Shown here in pieces: positions 44,346 to 52,993 of a DNA stretch of 64,000 nucleotides; within the stretch, counting starts at the first letter, position 1, and every line of letters begins with the position of its first letter. The notes beneath the pieces were generated by a model, which was not told the origin of the DNA, searched no databases, and saw only the letters and a program-made list of their open reading frames with translations. The translations under genes and the position numbers were made by a program. This DNA comes from Ureibacillus chungkukjangi (lineage in GTDB: Bacteria > Bacillota > Bacilli > Bacillales_A > Planococcaceae), in the NCBI RefSeq assembly GCF_003217295.1, contig NZ_QJTJ01000001.1, positions 1 through 64,000 on the forward strand, written 5' to 3'.

Positions 44346-44898
44346 TTATCAATCGCCTCACCTTCGCTAAAGCGTTATTTTTGGATTTTGATATAGCTTG
44401 TTGCGTCACATTTAACTTTTTACTTATTTCTGTGTCTGAAATATTAATAACATAGGCCAGATATAAAATTTGCTGTTGCCGCTCATTTAACGACTGTATA
44501 GCTTTGAACAACCTCGGATGCTGAATATACTGATTTAACTCATGACTCAGCTTTTCTTGAAAACGTGTAGTAGCCGATTCATCCACAATCATTTCCTTGA
44601 AAGAGTTGTAGCCTTCATTTTTACTCCCGTTACCATCGTTACTAGAGCTATCTAGCGTTAATACATAACGTTTTTCGTATTTTCTTCTTTCCATATCAAA
44701 GTGGCGAGCAGTAAAATAGATTATTTTAGAAAAATAAGCAATAGCACGAATACGAATATAAAATTGTACAAATCGTTCATCAAGTAATTTCTTCAACCAT
44801 TCACTAGGCGACTCACAGTATTGCTTATAAAGCTCCCAATGCTCCAGTTCTCTTAAAAACGCTTTTAATAATGGGTTCTTAAATTGAGTTTCCTCCAT
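44338..44898 (-). CDS. Sigma-70-family factor, SigO-like
   Basis: A 186-residue protein. The C-terminal 65 residues form a clear sigma region 4 (SLNERQQQILYLAYV...SDTEISKKLNVTQQAISKSKNNALAKVRRL, with a helix-turn-helix). The N-terminal part is helical and has no convincing region 2 core, the pattern of SigO-type factors that need a separate partner. ATG 44898 follows GGGGG with 7 bases; the earlier ATG (44904) is too close. It is the first gene of the operon with YvrJ and the RsoA-like protein. A phage-like origin is an alternative. What it transcribes is not visible here. Confidence 0.75.
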   Translation of the reverse strand: MEETQFKNPLLKAFLRELEHWELYKQYCESPSEWLKKLLDERFVQFYIRIRAIAYFSKIIYFTARHFDMERRKYEKRYVLTLDSSSNDGNGSKNEGYNSFKEMIVDESATTRFQEKLSHELNQYIQHPRLFKAIQSLNERQQQILYLAYVINISDTEISKKLNVTQQAISKSKNNALAKVRRLINA

Positions 44899-45139
44899 CC
44901 TCATACCCCCTTAAAAGAACATTTGTTTCATTATAGTTAAACCTAAAAATACTTAAAAGAGTACATATACCAAATTATTGAAGTATTTTTTAATAAAATA
45001 GCCTATAATTTCGACTAATTTTGAAACGATAGTTATTCGTTTTAGACTGGAGAACTTAGGATTTTTTTAAATAGAATTGTGGTATGTTGAAATAATCAAG
45101 TTAGCATTTATGTATCTTATAAAGGACAATCTTTCCCTA

Positions 45140-45154
45140 AAATAACAACCTTTT
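45140..45154 (-). repeat. 15-bp repeat, right copy
   Basis: The minus strand reads AAAAGGTTGTTATTT, pointing toward the sigma operon, 240 bases upstream of the sigma start. It is the inverted partner of the copy at 43908-43922. The rest of the 44899-45200 gap is AT-rich and shows no gene. Confidence 0.6.
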
Positions 45155-45200
45155 ATAACTTTAAACAGTAAAATGAGGAAAAGGAATTATGTTTTCATGT

Positions 45201-45240
45201 AAAAAAAGGTAAAGTTGCAATAATGCGACTCTACCTTTTA
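45201..45240 (-). terminator. Terminator after the 172-residue unknown gene
   Basis: AAAAGGTA-x-AGT-x-GCA pairs with its complement around a 4-base loop, followed by seven T on the minus strand. It lies 6 bases past the stop at 45246. Confidence 0.85.
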
Positions 45241-45245
45241 AACAG

Positions 45246-45764
45246 TTATTTTAAGAATAAACTCGATGCTTTTGAATAATAATTAAAGCAATCAACTATT
45301 CTATTATCTTGCTCTATAATGGATTGTTCAAATTCCACTTGTTTTCCCTTAACTTGTGAAATTTCCTCATAGCTTTTAGCAATCTCGTTTAAGTATTCCG
45401 CATGTCCTTCCTTTTGTACATCCGGAATACAGTTAGCAGCTAGCGTAATCAACTCTAAAACTTGATTTTTTACCGCTTCTTTATTTGTTACTTTTAAATG
45501 ATAATAAGAAATCGTATGGAAATAGATTAATCTGAATGAAATGTTTAAAAATAAAATGGCAGACGTATTCTCCTTAGGCTTATCCCCATTAGCCTCCATA
45601 AAGCCATTGTAATAGATTGTAGCCTTTTCAAGTAGTTCGTCTAACTTATCGTAGGCTACTTCCCATTTTTGAGATGTATCTATATAATTAAACACAATCT
45701 CATCCAATTGCTCTTTAATTTGAAGTAAATACACAGCATTCTTCAAAGGTACTTTTGTTGACAC
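45246..45764 (-). CDS. Unknown helical protein, 172 residues
   Basis: I do not recognise this protein. It is rich in predicted helix throughout, with one moderately hydrophobic stretch (AILFLNISFRLIYFHTISYYHL, ~68-89), and is acidic/neutral with no signal peptide. The ATG follows GGGGAGGGGG region bases shortly before it, and a good terminator follows. It may be a soluble helical-bundle regulator; this is a guess. It lies in the accessory island between rarA and tcdA. Confidence 0.65.
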   Translation of the reverse strand: MSTKVPLKNAVYLLQIKEQLDEIVFNYIDTSQKWEVAYDKLDELLEKATIYYNGFMEANGDKPKENTSAILFLNISFRLIYFHTISYYHLKVTNKEAVKNQVLELITLAANCIPDVQKEGHAEYLNEIAKSYEEISQVKGKQVEFEQSIIEQDNRIVDCFNYYSKASSLFLK

Positions 45765-45974
45765 TTATATCCCCCTCCCCGTTACTCCCCTTTATAAAGG
45801 TAAGAATACTATAACAATATTACTAGCATAATTTTAAGGAAGTTAAAAATTCACGCAAAAAATGTGATATAAATGTAAAAAAGTTTCTTTTTTTAGCTTT
45901 CTTTCCACTGTTATCCTTCGATTTTTCCACTGCAAAATATGTCGAAAATCATTATATAAGTAAAATAATATTTT

Positions 45975-46373
45975 CTATAATACCCTTAATACATATTTGG
46001 GATATAGCCCATGAACTAAATTATATTTTTCACTTGAAAGCCCTTCTTTGGGAATCTCAATTATTGTGTCCTTTACAATTTTCAAAATAGAATTTCTAGA
46101 ACCGTAGAATATCCATGTTACTTCGTCTATCCAATGAGCCTGTTTATGATTTTCTGACTGAAAAAAATTCTTATCGGCTAATACTTTCGCCATTTTATAA
46201 AAGCCCTCACACATTTGATATTGTTTTGTAGAAAAGTTAAATTCAGGCTCTACAACTTGGTTGATATCATAAATATGAATCACTTTTTGAAGACTATCAA
46301 TAGCTATTTCTACAGAACTAATTTCATCTAATAGATTTAAACCTCTATATTCTAGCTCGAAAATTCCACTCAA
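45975..46373 (-). CDS. Unknown protein, 132 residues
   Basis: Not recognised. The protein starts at TTG 46373, with GGGG 7 bases upstream. It contains SSVEIAIDSLQKVIHIYDIN near the N-terminus and WIFYGSRNSILKIVKD later, and looks mainly helical and soluble. It has no obvious terminator. It is divergent from the chemoreceptor gene and tandem with the 172-residue unknown. A TGTCGAA heptamer (45940-45946) lies downstream of its stop, about 175 bases upstream of the next gene. Confidence 0.6.
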   Translation of the reverse strand: MSGIFELEYRGLNLLDEISSVEIAIDSLQKVIHIYDINQVVEPEFNFSTKQYQMCEGFYKMAKVLADKNFFQSENHKQAHWIDEVTWIFYGSRNSILKIVKDTIIEIPKEGLSSEKYNLVHGLYPKYVLRVL

Positions 46374-46536
46374 AATTATCCCCTCATTTCCTGTCTAATT
46401 ATATTCTCTTATATATTTAAACAAGTTTACCTTTTTTTCTATTAATATAGTGACAAAAGAAAGAAATTAATGTATAAATTAATCAAATATACTTAATTTT
46501 TCATCGTTAATAGATAGTACTAAAGGGGGTTACATC

Positions 46537-47997
46537 ATGAATTTGGAACAATTAAAAAAGGAAGACCTATTTGAAAAAAATACAATTTTAATGTTAGTTT
46601 ACGGTATTGCCGGATTACTTGGAGGAATTGCTCAATTTATAATTGGACGACCAATCGGCATTGCTTTATCTGTCCTACTTCCAGTAATCATTGTATTTTT
46701 CTATTTTCTAATCCAAAGAAAAATAGAAATACTTCGCTCTGCATTTCCATATCTAACAATTATTGCGGTTGTATTTACTGTTTATGGAACGATCATATCT
46801 AACAAAGTAACTTTAGCAACAATTGTATTAAGCTTCTTTACTTTAATAATTGGTAGTATACACAACCATTATAAAGTCTTTATTCTTGGCTATATCGGTT
46901 CTTTGATTTGCCTAATTTTAAATTTTGTTTTAGATACGCAAGGGTTTGCAATTGATCCAGCGAACGTGTTCGTTGTTCATACATTAATGGCTTTAGGCGT
47001 GTTTCTTCAAGTTCGTCAAAACAAAAAAATGGTTCATAACATTGAAGGCTTAATAAGCGTAGCAAATGAAAAAGCCATACACGAGCAAAACTTAAATGGT
47101 CACTTAGACTTAGCTGTGCAAAATATTACTTCTAAATTAGAAACGATTACAAACAGTATGATGAACGCTTCTCTTGCTCAAAATGACATGATTACATCTA
47201 TCCAGGAAGTAAGTGCTGGCTCACAACGCCAAGCTGATCATGTTTTTGAAATTGTACATAGTACCGAGGCTACTACAGCTGAAATTTCACGAATTCAAGA
47301 GCAATTGAATACCATTGTAAATAATGCAGAAGTGGCGAGTAAAAGTGCCTTTTCGGGTGCGGACGCAATGAATGAACTTTCATCAGAAATAGATTCATTC
47401 AAAACCTTCTTTACTCAATTAAATGACACATTCCATATTCTTTCGAAAAAGATTAATGAAACAAATCAATTTGCGTTAGCAATTCAAGGTATTACAAACC
47501 AAACAAATTTACTTGCTCTTAATGCTTCTATAGAGGCTGCACGAGCTGGTGAGCATGGAAAAGGGTTTGCAGTAGTAGCAGAAGAGATTCGTAAATTAGC
47601 TGGTACTACCGATGAAACCCTCATCAAAATTGATCAGAATCTTTCTGAAGTAAATGCTTATAATCAGGATGCTTTATCAAAGCTAGAAAACGGTTTAAAG
47701 CATATGACAAACCAAATCGAGACTGCAGAACGATCAAATCAAACCTTTACTGAATTATTCGAGTCGATGAACTCACTAAAAACTGATCTTAATCATTTTG
47801 TTAAAGCCGTTGAGATGATTGAAATGAATAGTAAAGCGATTCAAGAAAGTACAACAGATTTCGCTGCAATCATTGAAGAATCCACTGCAGCTGTTGACCA
47901 ATTAAGCTCTATCCTGACTAGTGTGAATCAAGAACAGCAGCAGGTTTCAAAGCATGTTGAAGAAACGTATCAAGAAACATTAAATATCCGTCAATAA
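46537..47997 (+). CDS. Methyl-accepting chemotaxis protein with six-helix membrane input
   Basis: A 486-residue chemoreceptor. The first 165 residues form about six membrane helices in three close pairs, with little extracellular loop, so it probably senses within or near the membrane. The cytoplasmic signalling domain (~190-480) contains the conserved hairpin tip, [34 protein letters not shown] (positions 325-358 approximately), that contacts CheA and CheW. No HAMP domain is evident. Start ATG with AGGGGG upstream. It ends with a strong terminator and faces tcdA. Confidence 0.93.
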   Translation: MNLEQLKKEDLFEKNTILMLVYGIAGLLGGIAQFIIGRPIGIALSVLLPVIIVFFYFLIQRKIEILRSAFPYLTIIAVVFTVYGTIISNKVTLATIVLSFFTLIIGSIHNHYKVFILGYIGSLICLILNFVLDTQGFAIDPANVFVVHTLMALGVFLQVRQNKKMVHNIEGLISVANEKAIHEQNLNGHLDLAVQNITSKLETITNSMMNASLAQNDMITSIQEVSAGSQRQADHVFEIVHSTEATTAEISRIQEQLNTIVNNAEVASKSAFSGADAMNELSSEIDSFKTFFTQLNDTFHILSKKINETNQFALAIQGITNQTNLLALNASIEAARAGEHGKGFAVVAEEIRKLAGTTDETLIKIDQNLSEVNAYNQDALSKLENGLKHMTNQIETAERSNQTFTELFESMNSLKTDLNHFVKAVEMIEMNSKAIQESTTDFAAIIEESTAAVDQLSSILTSVNQEQQQVSKHVEETYQETLNIRQ

Positions 47998-47999
47998 CA

Positions 48000-48036
48000 A
48001 AAAGGAGGTGCCCCATTTCACTGGACACCTCCTTTT
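48000..48036. terminator. Terminator between the chemoreceptor and tcdA
   Basis: AAAAGGAGGTG pairs perfectly with CACCTCCTTTT across a 15-base loop; T-rich sequence follows on the plus strand and TTGTTATT on the minus strand. Confidence 0.85.
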
Positions 48037-48039
48037 GTA

Positions 48040-48801
48040 TTAGTGATTTACTCTTGTAATTTGCACATCTTTTAAAATTTGATTGATTACCCAGCTTGCT
48101 GCTATTAAACCTGCAACAGAAGGGACAAATGCATTTGACGAAGGAGGCATTTTGGCCTTTCGAATTTGAGCATTCGGATTCCCTACCTCTTCCACTACAT
48201 CTGGACGAACAACAATTGGTGATTCATCTGAAAATACTACAGTAACTCCTTTTGTAATCCCCTCTTTACGAAGCTTTGTACGAATTACTTTTGCTAGTGG
48301 ATCTGTATGTGTTTTTGAAATATCAGCAATTTGGAACTTCGTTGGATCCATTTTGTTCGCGGCACCCATACTTGAAATGATCGGAATCCCTCTTTTTAAG
48401 CATTCCTTCATCAGATGGATTTTGTACATCACGGTATCAGATGCATCAATAACAAAATCGATATTCTGTGCAAAGAAATTTTCATAAGTTTCTTCTGTAT
48501 AGAACATATGCATATCAATGACTTCACACTCAGGATTTATATCTGCAATTCGTTCTTTCATAACAGCTGATTTCGACTTTCCAACTGTTGAAAGATACGC
48601 AACTAATTGACGATTCACATTTGTAATATCAACATTGTCCTTGTCTACTAAAATAATTCGACCAACACCACTGCGTGCGCAAGCTTCTGCAGCAAAAGAT
48701 CCTACTCCACCAATTCCTAAAATGGCTACAGTCGTATTTTTTAACTTCTCAAGGCCTTCTTTTCCGATAGCTAGTTCGTTTCTTGAAAACTGATGTAACA
48801 T
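48040..48801 (-). CDS. tcdA: tRNA threonylcarbamoyladenosine dehydratase TcdA
   Basis: TcdA (YrvM) cyclises t6A at tRNA position 37 using ATP. The 253-residue E1/ThiF-like protein has the nucleotide-binding GIGGVGSFAAEACARSGVG, VDKDNVDITNVNRQ, and DASDTVMYKIHLMKECL. The C-terminal SSNAFVPSVAGLIAASWV is family-like. It occupies the B. subtilis place between aspS and rarA, but an island of six genes now separates it from rarA. Confidence 0.94.
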   Translation of the reverse strand: MLHQFSRNELAIGKEGLEKLKNTTVAILGIGGVGSFAAEACARSGVGRIILVDKDNVDITNVNRQLVAYLSTVGKSKSAVMKERIADINPECEVIDMHMFYTEETYENFFAQNIDFVIDASDTVMYKIHLMKECLKRGIPIISSMGAANKMDPTKFQIADISKTHTDPLAKVIRTKLRKEGITKGVTVVFSDESPIVVRPDVVEEVGNPNAQIRKAKMPPSSNAFVPSVAGLIAASWVINQILKDVQITRVNH

Positions 48802-48904
48802 AATTGTATGCCTCTCAATCTGTATTTTACTACTCGGAATTATAACATACTAAAGTCCTTACTGTAAATTTGAATCCTAAACCAAAACTGAATCTCTAAA
48901 GAAA

Positions 48905-49099
48905 ATAAAAACTCCCCTAACTAGTAGGAGAGTTTTGGCATGACGAATCCCAAATATGCCGCAAGCATGGAAAGCATCGTTTTGAACCCGCATTATTCAC
49001 AGGTGGGTACTCTCTTCACTTCTTTAAACTTCCCTCGTCCATTTGCAGGGCTTGTTCGTCAAAGCAAAATATGAATTCCCGACGATTTGTTGTTCGGTC
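48905..49099 (-). ncRNA. ssrS: Probable 6S RNA (BsrA-type)
   Basis: The 645-base gap between tcdA and aspS is where B. subtilis encodes its main 6S RNA. On the minus strand a TATACT at 49110-49105 would start a ~195-base RNA. It ends in a terminator (AAACTC-x-CCTA and complement, then TTTTTATTTT, 48906-48936). A closing stem joins GACGAA...CCC...AAAT (about 49045-49025) to ATTTGGG-x-TTCGTC (about 48956-48943), leaving a large purine-rich internal region and the GCTTGCGGC element seen in 6S RNAs. No frame here codes. No convincing -35 was found. Positive by synteny and structure, not by database match. Confidence 0.6.
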
Positions 49100-49383
49100 A
49101 AAACAGTATAAAAAGCTTATCAAACACTTTAGGATTCGTATTAAAAATATAATAACACTCATTATCTGAATTTTCAATAATAAAAAGTGAAAATATTAAT
49201 TTTCTTTCTTTATTACTATATTTTATTCGCGATTAGTAGATTTGTCTTATTTATCATCATATTGATTGGCAGAATACTAAATCCATAGTAGGGATTTTTT
49301 ATATATTAGAAAAGTTTTTTCAAGCAATGTATTATTTACACGTGAGTATAGATTGTAAATTTTAATAGGTAATCAATCTGACC

Positions 49384-49428
49384 AAAAAATAACGCAAACA
49401 GCTGAATATTCCATAGCCATTTGCGTTA
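49384..49428 (-). terminator. Terminator after aspS
   Basis: AACGCAAA and TTTGCGTT pair, with an inner GCT/AGC pair, and ATTTTTT follows on the minus strand. The AT-rich 240 bases between it and the 6S promoter hold nothing that I can identify. Confidence 0.8.
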
Positions 49429-49445
49429 ACTTTATTCTAATGTAA

Positions 49446-51218
49446 TTAGTCTTCTTTTTTCTTAGTTACAGCTAAGCTAAGCTCTTGCAATTGTGCATCT
49501 GAAACTTCACTTGGAGCAGAAGTTAATAGACAGCTTGCTGTAGCAGTTTTCGGGAATGCGATTGTATCACGCAAGTTCGATCTACCAGCTAATAGCATTA
49601 CTAAGCGATCTAAACCGAATGCAAGTCCTCCGTGCGGTGGAACACCATATTCAAATGCTTCTAATAGGAAACCAAATTGTTCCTGAGCTTCCTCTTGTGT
49701 AAAGCCTAGCAATTTAAACATTTTTTCTTGAAGGTCACGTTCGTAAATACGTAATGAACCTCCACCTAGTTCATAACCATTTAATACGATATCGTACGCT
49801 TGTGCCCGTACATCAGCAGGATTTGTTTCCATTTTTTCGATATCTTCCTCGAACGGACGAGTAAATGGATGGTGAGCAGCTGAGTAACGCCCTGCTTCTT
49901 CATCATACTCAAGTAATGGCCAGTCTGTAACCCATAAGAACGCATAAACAGACTCATCGATTAAGCCTAGCTCTTTACCTAATTTGTTACGTAAAGCTCC
50001 TAAGCTCGCTGCTACAATAGGTGATGCGTCAGCTACGAATAATAAAAGGTCCCCGCTTTCTGCATTTGTTGCTGACATCAGGCTCTCTGCAACTTCACCT
50101 TCAAAGAATTTTGCGATAGGTCCGTTTAATCCTTCGTCCGTGACTTTTAACCAAGCTAAGCCTTTTGCACCGTAGATTTTAACAAACTCTGTTAAAGCAT
50201 CGATATCCTTACGAGAATATTTGTCTGCATTGCCTTTTACATTGATCGCTTTTACTTCGCCACCCGATTCTACAGCTTGAGCAAATACTTTAAACGAAGA
50301 ATCACGAACGATTTCTGAAAGCTGAACTAGCTCTAAGCCAAAGCGAACGTCTGGTTTATCTGAGCCATAGCGTTCCATCGCTTCTTTATATGACATACGT
50401 TGGAATGGCAGTTGTACGTCCACACCTTTTGCTTCTTTCATAACCGTTTGGATTAAACGCTCGTTCATGCCGATAATCTCATCCATTGACATGAATGAAG
50501 TTTCAATATCTACTTGTGTAAATTCTGGCTGACGGTCTGCGCGCAAATCCTCGTCACGGAAGCAGCGTGCGATTTGGAAGTACTTCTCAAAGCCTGACAC
50601 CATCAATAATTGTTTAAATAACTGTGGTGATTGTGGTAATGCATAGAATTCACCTTCATGTACACGGGATGGCACTAAATAGTCTCGCGCACCCTCTGGA
50701 GTTGATTTTGTTAAAATTGGTGTTTCTACTTCTAGGAAGCCTTCATTTTGTAAGAAATTACGAATCGAGCGTGTAATATCTGAACGTAATTTAAATGTGT
50801 TAAACATTGCTGGACGTCTTAGATCTAAATAGCGATATTTTAAACGTAAGTCTTCAGAAACTTCTACTTTATCATCAATTGCAAATGGAGGAGTTTTTGC
50901 TTCGTTTATAATGATAATAGAAGAAGCAATTACTTCAATTTTACCTGATTTAATGTTCGGGTTGATTTGACTTTCGTCGCGAAGTACAACTGTCCCCTCA
51001 ATTTCAACGACATATTCGTTACGAATTTTTTCAGCAACAGCTAGTGCGTCCTTTGCTTCGTCGCCAAATACTACCTGTACGACTCCACTACGGTCACGGA
51101 CATCTACAAAGATTAACCCACCTAAGTCACGACGTTTTTGTACCCATCCTTTTAATACTACTTTCTCACCTTGCTGTTGTTCGGTAATTTGTGCACATGC
51201 ATGTGTTCTATGAGCCAT
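49446..51218 (-). CDS. aspS: Aspartyl-tRNA synthetase
   Basis: AspS charges tRNA-Asp. The 590-residue class IIb enzyme has the OB-fold anticodon domain (~1-105; [26 protein letters not shown]), class II motif 1-2 with RYLDLRRP and [16 protein letters not shown], the bacterial GAD insertion, and motif 3 [15 protein letters not shown] use ATG 51218 with GGAGG 7 bases upstream. It is 28 bases after hisS and shares its T-box-controlled transcript. Confidence 0.97.
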   Translation of the reverse strand: MAHRTHACAQITEQQQGEKVVLKGWVQKRRDLGGLIFVDVRDRSGVVQVVFGDEAKDALAVAEKIRNEYVVEIEGTVVLRDESQINPNIKSGKIEVIASSIIIINEAKTPPFAIDDKVEVSEDLRLKYRYLDLRRPAMFNTFKLRSDITRSIRNFLQNEGFLEVETPILTKSTPEGARDYLVPSRVHEGEFYALPQSPQLFKQLLMVSGFEKYFQIARCFRDEDLRADRQPEFTQVDIETSFMSMDEIIGMNERLIQTVMKEAKGVDVQLPFQRMSYKEAMERYGSDKPDVRFGLELVQLSEIVRDSSFKVFAQAVESGGEVKAINVKGNADKYSRKDIDALTEFVKIYGAKGLAWLKVTDEGLNGPIAKFFEGEVAESLMSATNAESGDLLLFVADASPIVAASLGALRNKLGKELGLIDESVYAFLWVTDWPLLEYDEEAGRYSAAHHPFTRPFEEDIEKMETNPADVRAQAYDIVLNGYELGGGSLRIYERDLQEKMFKLLGFTQEEAQEQFGFLLEAFEYGVPPHGGLAFGLDRLVMLLAGRSNLRDTIAFPKTATASCLLTSAPSEVSDAQLQELSLAVTKKKED

Positions 51219-51246
51219 TTTCTTTCCTCCATTTTTTAACAAATCA

Positions 51247-52515
51247 TTATTTATGTTCTAATAAGTAAGTAACAAGTTCAGCGAATGGAACCTTCTCTTG
51301 ATTTCCTGTAGCCATCTCTTTTACGTTAACAGCCATTTCTTCAAGCTCTGATTCACCCATTACAAGGACAAATTTGGCACTCAGTCTGTCCGCTGACTTC
51401 ATTTGTGCTTTCATTTTCCGATCGATATAGTCCATATCAGCAGAAATTCCTTTTGCACGGAAAGAGCTCATTAGTTCAGCAGACTTCAATTTTGCTTCGT
51501 CGCCCATTGCTACTAGATAGATATCTAGGCTATCTTCCACATCTAGCTCTACGCCTTCAGCTTCAAGTGCTAAAAGTAGACGTTCAATCGACATTGCAAA
51601 TCCGATACCCGGCATATCTGGTCCACCAATATCTTCTACTAATCCATTGTAACGACCACCACCGCAAAGAGTTGTAATAGCACCAAAACCATCAGAAGTA
51701 CTCATAATTTCAAATGCAGTATGATTATAGTAGTCAAGACCACGAACTAAGTTTGGATCCACTACATACGTAATCCCTAATACATCTAGATATTGCTTCA
51801 CTTGGTCAAAATATTTTGCCGATGCTTCTGTTAGGTAGTCAGTTAGGGCTGGAGCTGACTGCATTAGTGGGTGATCATGATCCTTTTTACAATCTAAAAT
51901 CCGTAAAGGGTTTTTTGCTAAACGATTTTGGCAATCCATACAGAATTCCCCAATACTCGGTTCAAAATGTTGAATTAAGGCTGTTCTGTGTGCCTCTCTC
52001 GTTTCTTTGTCTCCAAGAGAATTTATGACCAATTTTAAATCTTTTAAACCAACTGTTTGGTAAATGTCCATTGCAAGTGAGATTACTTCAGCATCGATTG
52101 CTGGGTCGCTACTACCAATGGCTTCTACACCGAATTGTACAAATTGGCGATAACGCCCTGCTTGCTGACGCTCATAACGGAACATCGGCCCCATATATGA
52201 AAGCTTTACAGGTTGATCTGGATATCCGAACATTTTATGTTCTACATAGGCGCGAACACTTGATGCAGTTCCCTCAGGACGAAGCGTTAACGAACGTCCT
52301 CCACGATCCTCAAACGTATACATTTCTTTTTGAACGATATCAGTTGTATCGCCAACACCGCGTTGGAAAAGTTCTGTTTGTTCAAAAATTGGTGTACGGA
52401 TTTCTTTATAACGATAAACATGAGTTAGTTCTCTTAGGATTGACTCAACTTTTTGCCATTTAGGTGTTTGTTCAGGCAGTATATCTTGTGTTCCTCTTGG
52501 TACTTTAAAAGACAT
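51247..52515 (-). CDS. hisS: Histidyl-tRNA synthetase
   Basis: HisS charges tRNA-His. The 422-residue class II enzyme has [10 protein letters not shown] at its start, [15 protein letters not shown] (motif 2 region), [15 protein letters not shown], the histidine-specific [14 protein letters not shown], and [14 protein letters not shown], followed by a C-terminal anticodon domain. It heads the hisS-aspS operon, behind a T-box leader. Confidence 0.97.
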   Translation of the reverse strand: MSFKVPRGTQDILPEQTPKWQKVESILRELTHVYRYKEIRTPIFEQTELFQRGVGDTTDIVQKEMYTFEDRGGRSLTLRPEGTASSVRAYVEHKMFGYPDQPVKLSYMGPMFRYERQQAGRYRQFVQFGVEAIGSSDPAIDAEVISLAMDIYQTVGLKDLKLVINSLGDKETREAHRTALIQHFEPSIGEFCMDCQNRLAKNPLRILDCKKDHDHPLMQSAPALTDYLTEASAKYFDQVKQYLDVLGITYVVDPNLVRGLDYYNHTAFEIMSTSDGFGAITTLCGGGRYNGLVEDIGGPDMPGIGFAMSIERLLLALEAEGVELDVEDSLDIYLVAMGDEAKLKSAELMSSFRAKGISADMDYIDRKMKAQMKSADRLSAKFVLVMGESELEEMAVNVKEMATGNQEKVPFAELVTYLLEHK

Positions 52516-52568
52516 AAAAAAAACTCCTCTCTTTCATCTATTACTTCGTGGTATTTTTTTAGGGAAAA

Positions 52569-52850
52569 TAAAAAAGCCTTCGCCCCTTGCATATAGCAAG
52601 GGACGAAAGCTTGTAGTTACTTCCGCGGTTCCACCCTAGTTGATGTACAAAAAGTACATCCTCTCGTAAACGGATAACGGCCGTTTTCCGTCTTTCCCTA
52701 CTAAACAGTATTGTTTTTCGAAAAAGAGCCTCTCAAGTGTTGTTCGTTACTACTTGTAGTAGGAAAGATTTCAGCCTAAGTCTTTCCCTCTCTTGTCTAC
52801 AGAGGTAATTTCTACTTTCTTGGTCAATGGCATTCATTGCTTTATATAAT
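52569..52850 (-). promoter_or_regulatory. T-box riboswitch leader of hisS-aspS
   Basis: The T-box core AGGGTGGAACCGCGG is at 52637-52623 on the minus strand. It is followed by a strong terminator (TTCGTCCCTTGC and its near-complement, 52569-52612) and a T run. Upstream is the expected stem I region. GAACAACACTTGAG contains CAC, a histidine codon, as a possible specifier, but I did not fold it. Sensing of uncharged tRNA-His would control both synthetases. Confidence 0.92.
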
Positions 52851-52857
52851 ATATCCT

Positions 52858-52887
52858 ATCTTAATTGTGCTATGGCAGATTTGTCAA
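52858..52887 (-). promoter_or_regulatory. Promoter of the hisS leader
   Basis: Consensus TTGACA (52887-52882) and TAAGAT (52863-52858) are 18 bases apart on the minus strand, just before the T-box. Confidence 0.6.
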
Positions 52888-52993
52888 CTATTTTCAAAAA
52901 AGTGTAGATTTTATTGCATATTACACTTTAAAATGGAAGAGTATATATCGGGTTACTTCCCTTTACTAAAGTTCCAAAGAAAGGAGATATAGG

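Noticed and set aside
46430-46536. Sigma-D (motility) promoter before the chemoreceptor
   Set aside because: No TAAA-N15-GCCGATAT-like pair is visible, only AT-rich sequence.
52071-52463. 130-codon plus-strand frame inside hisS
   Set aside because: Antisense shadow of hisS with an improbable composition.
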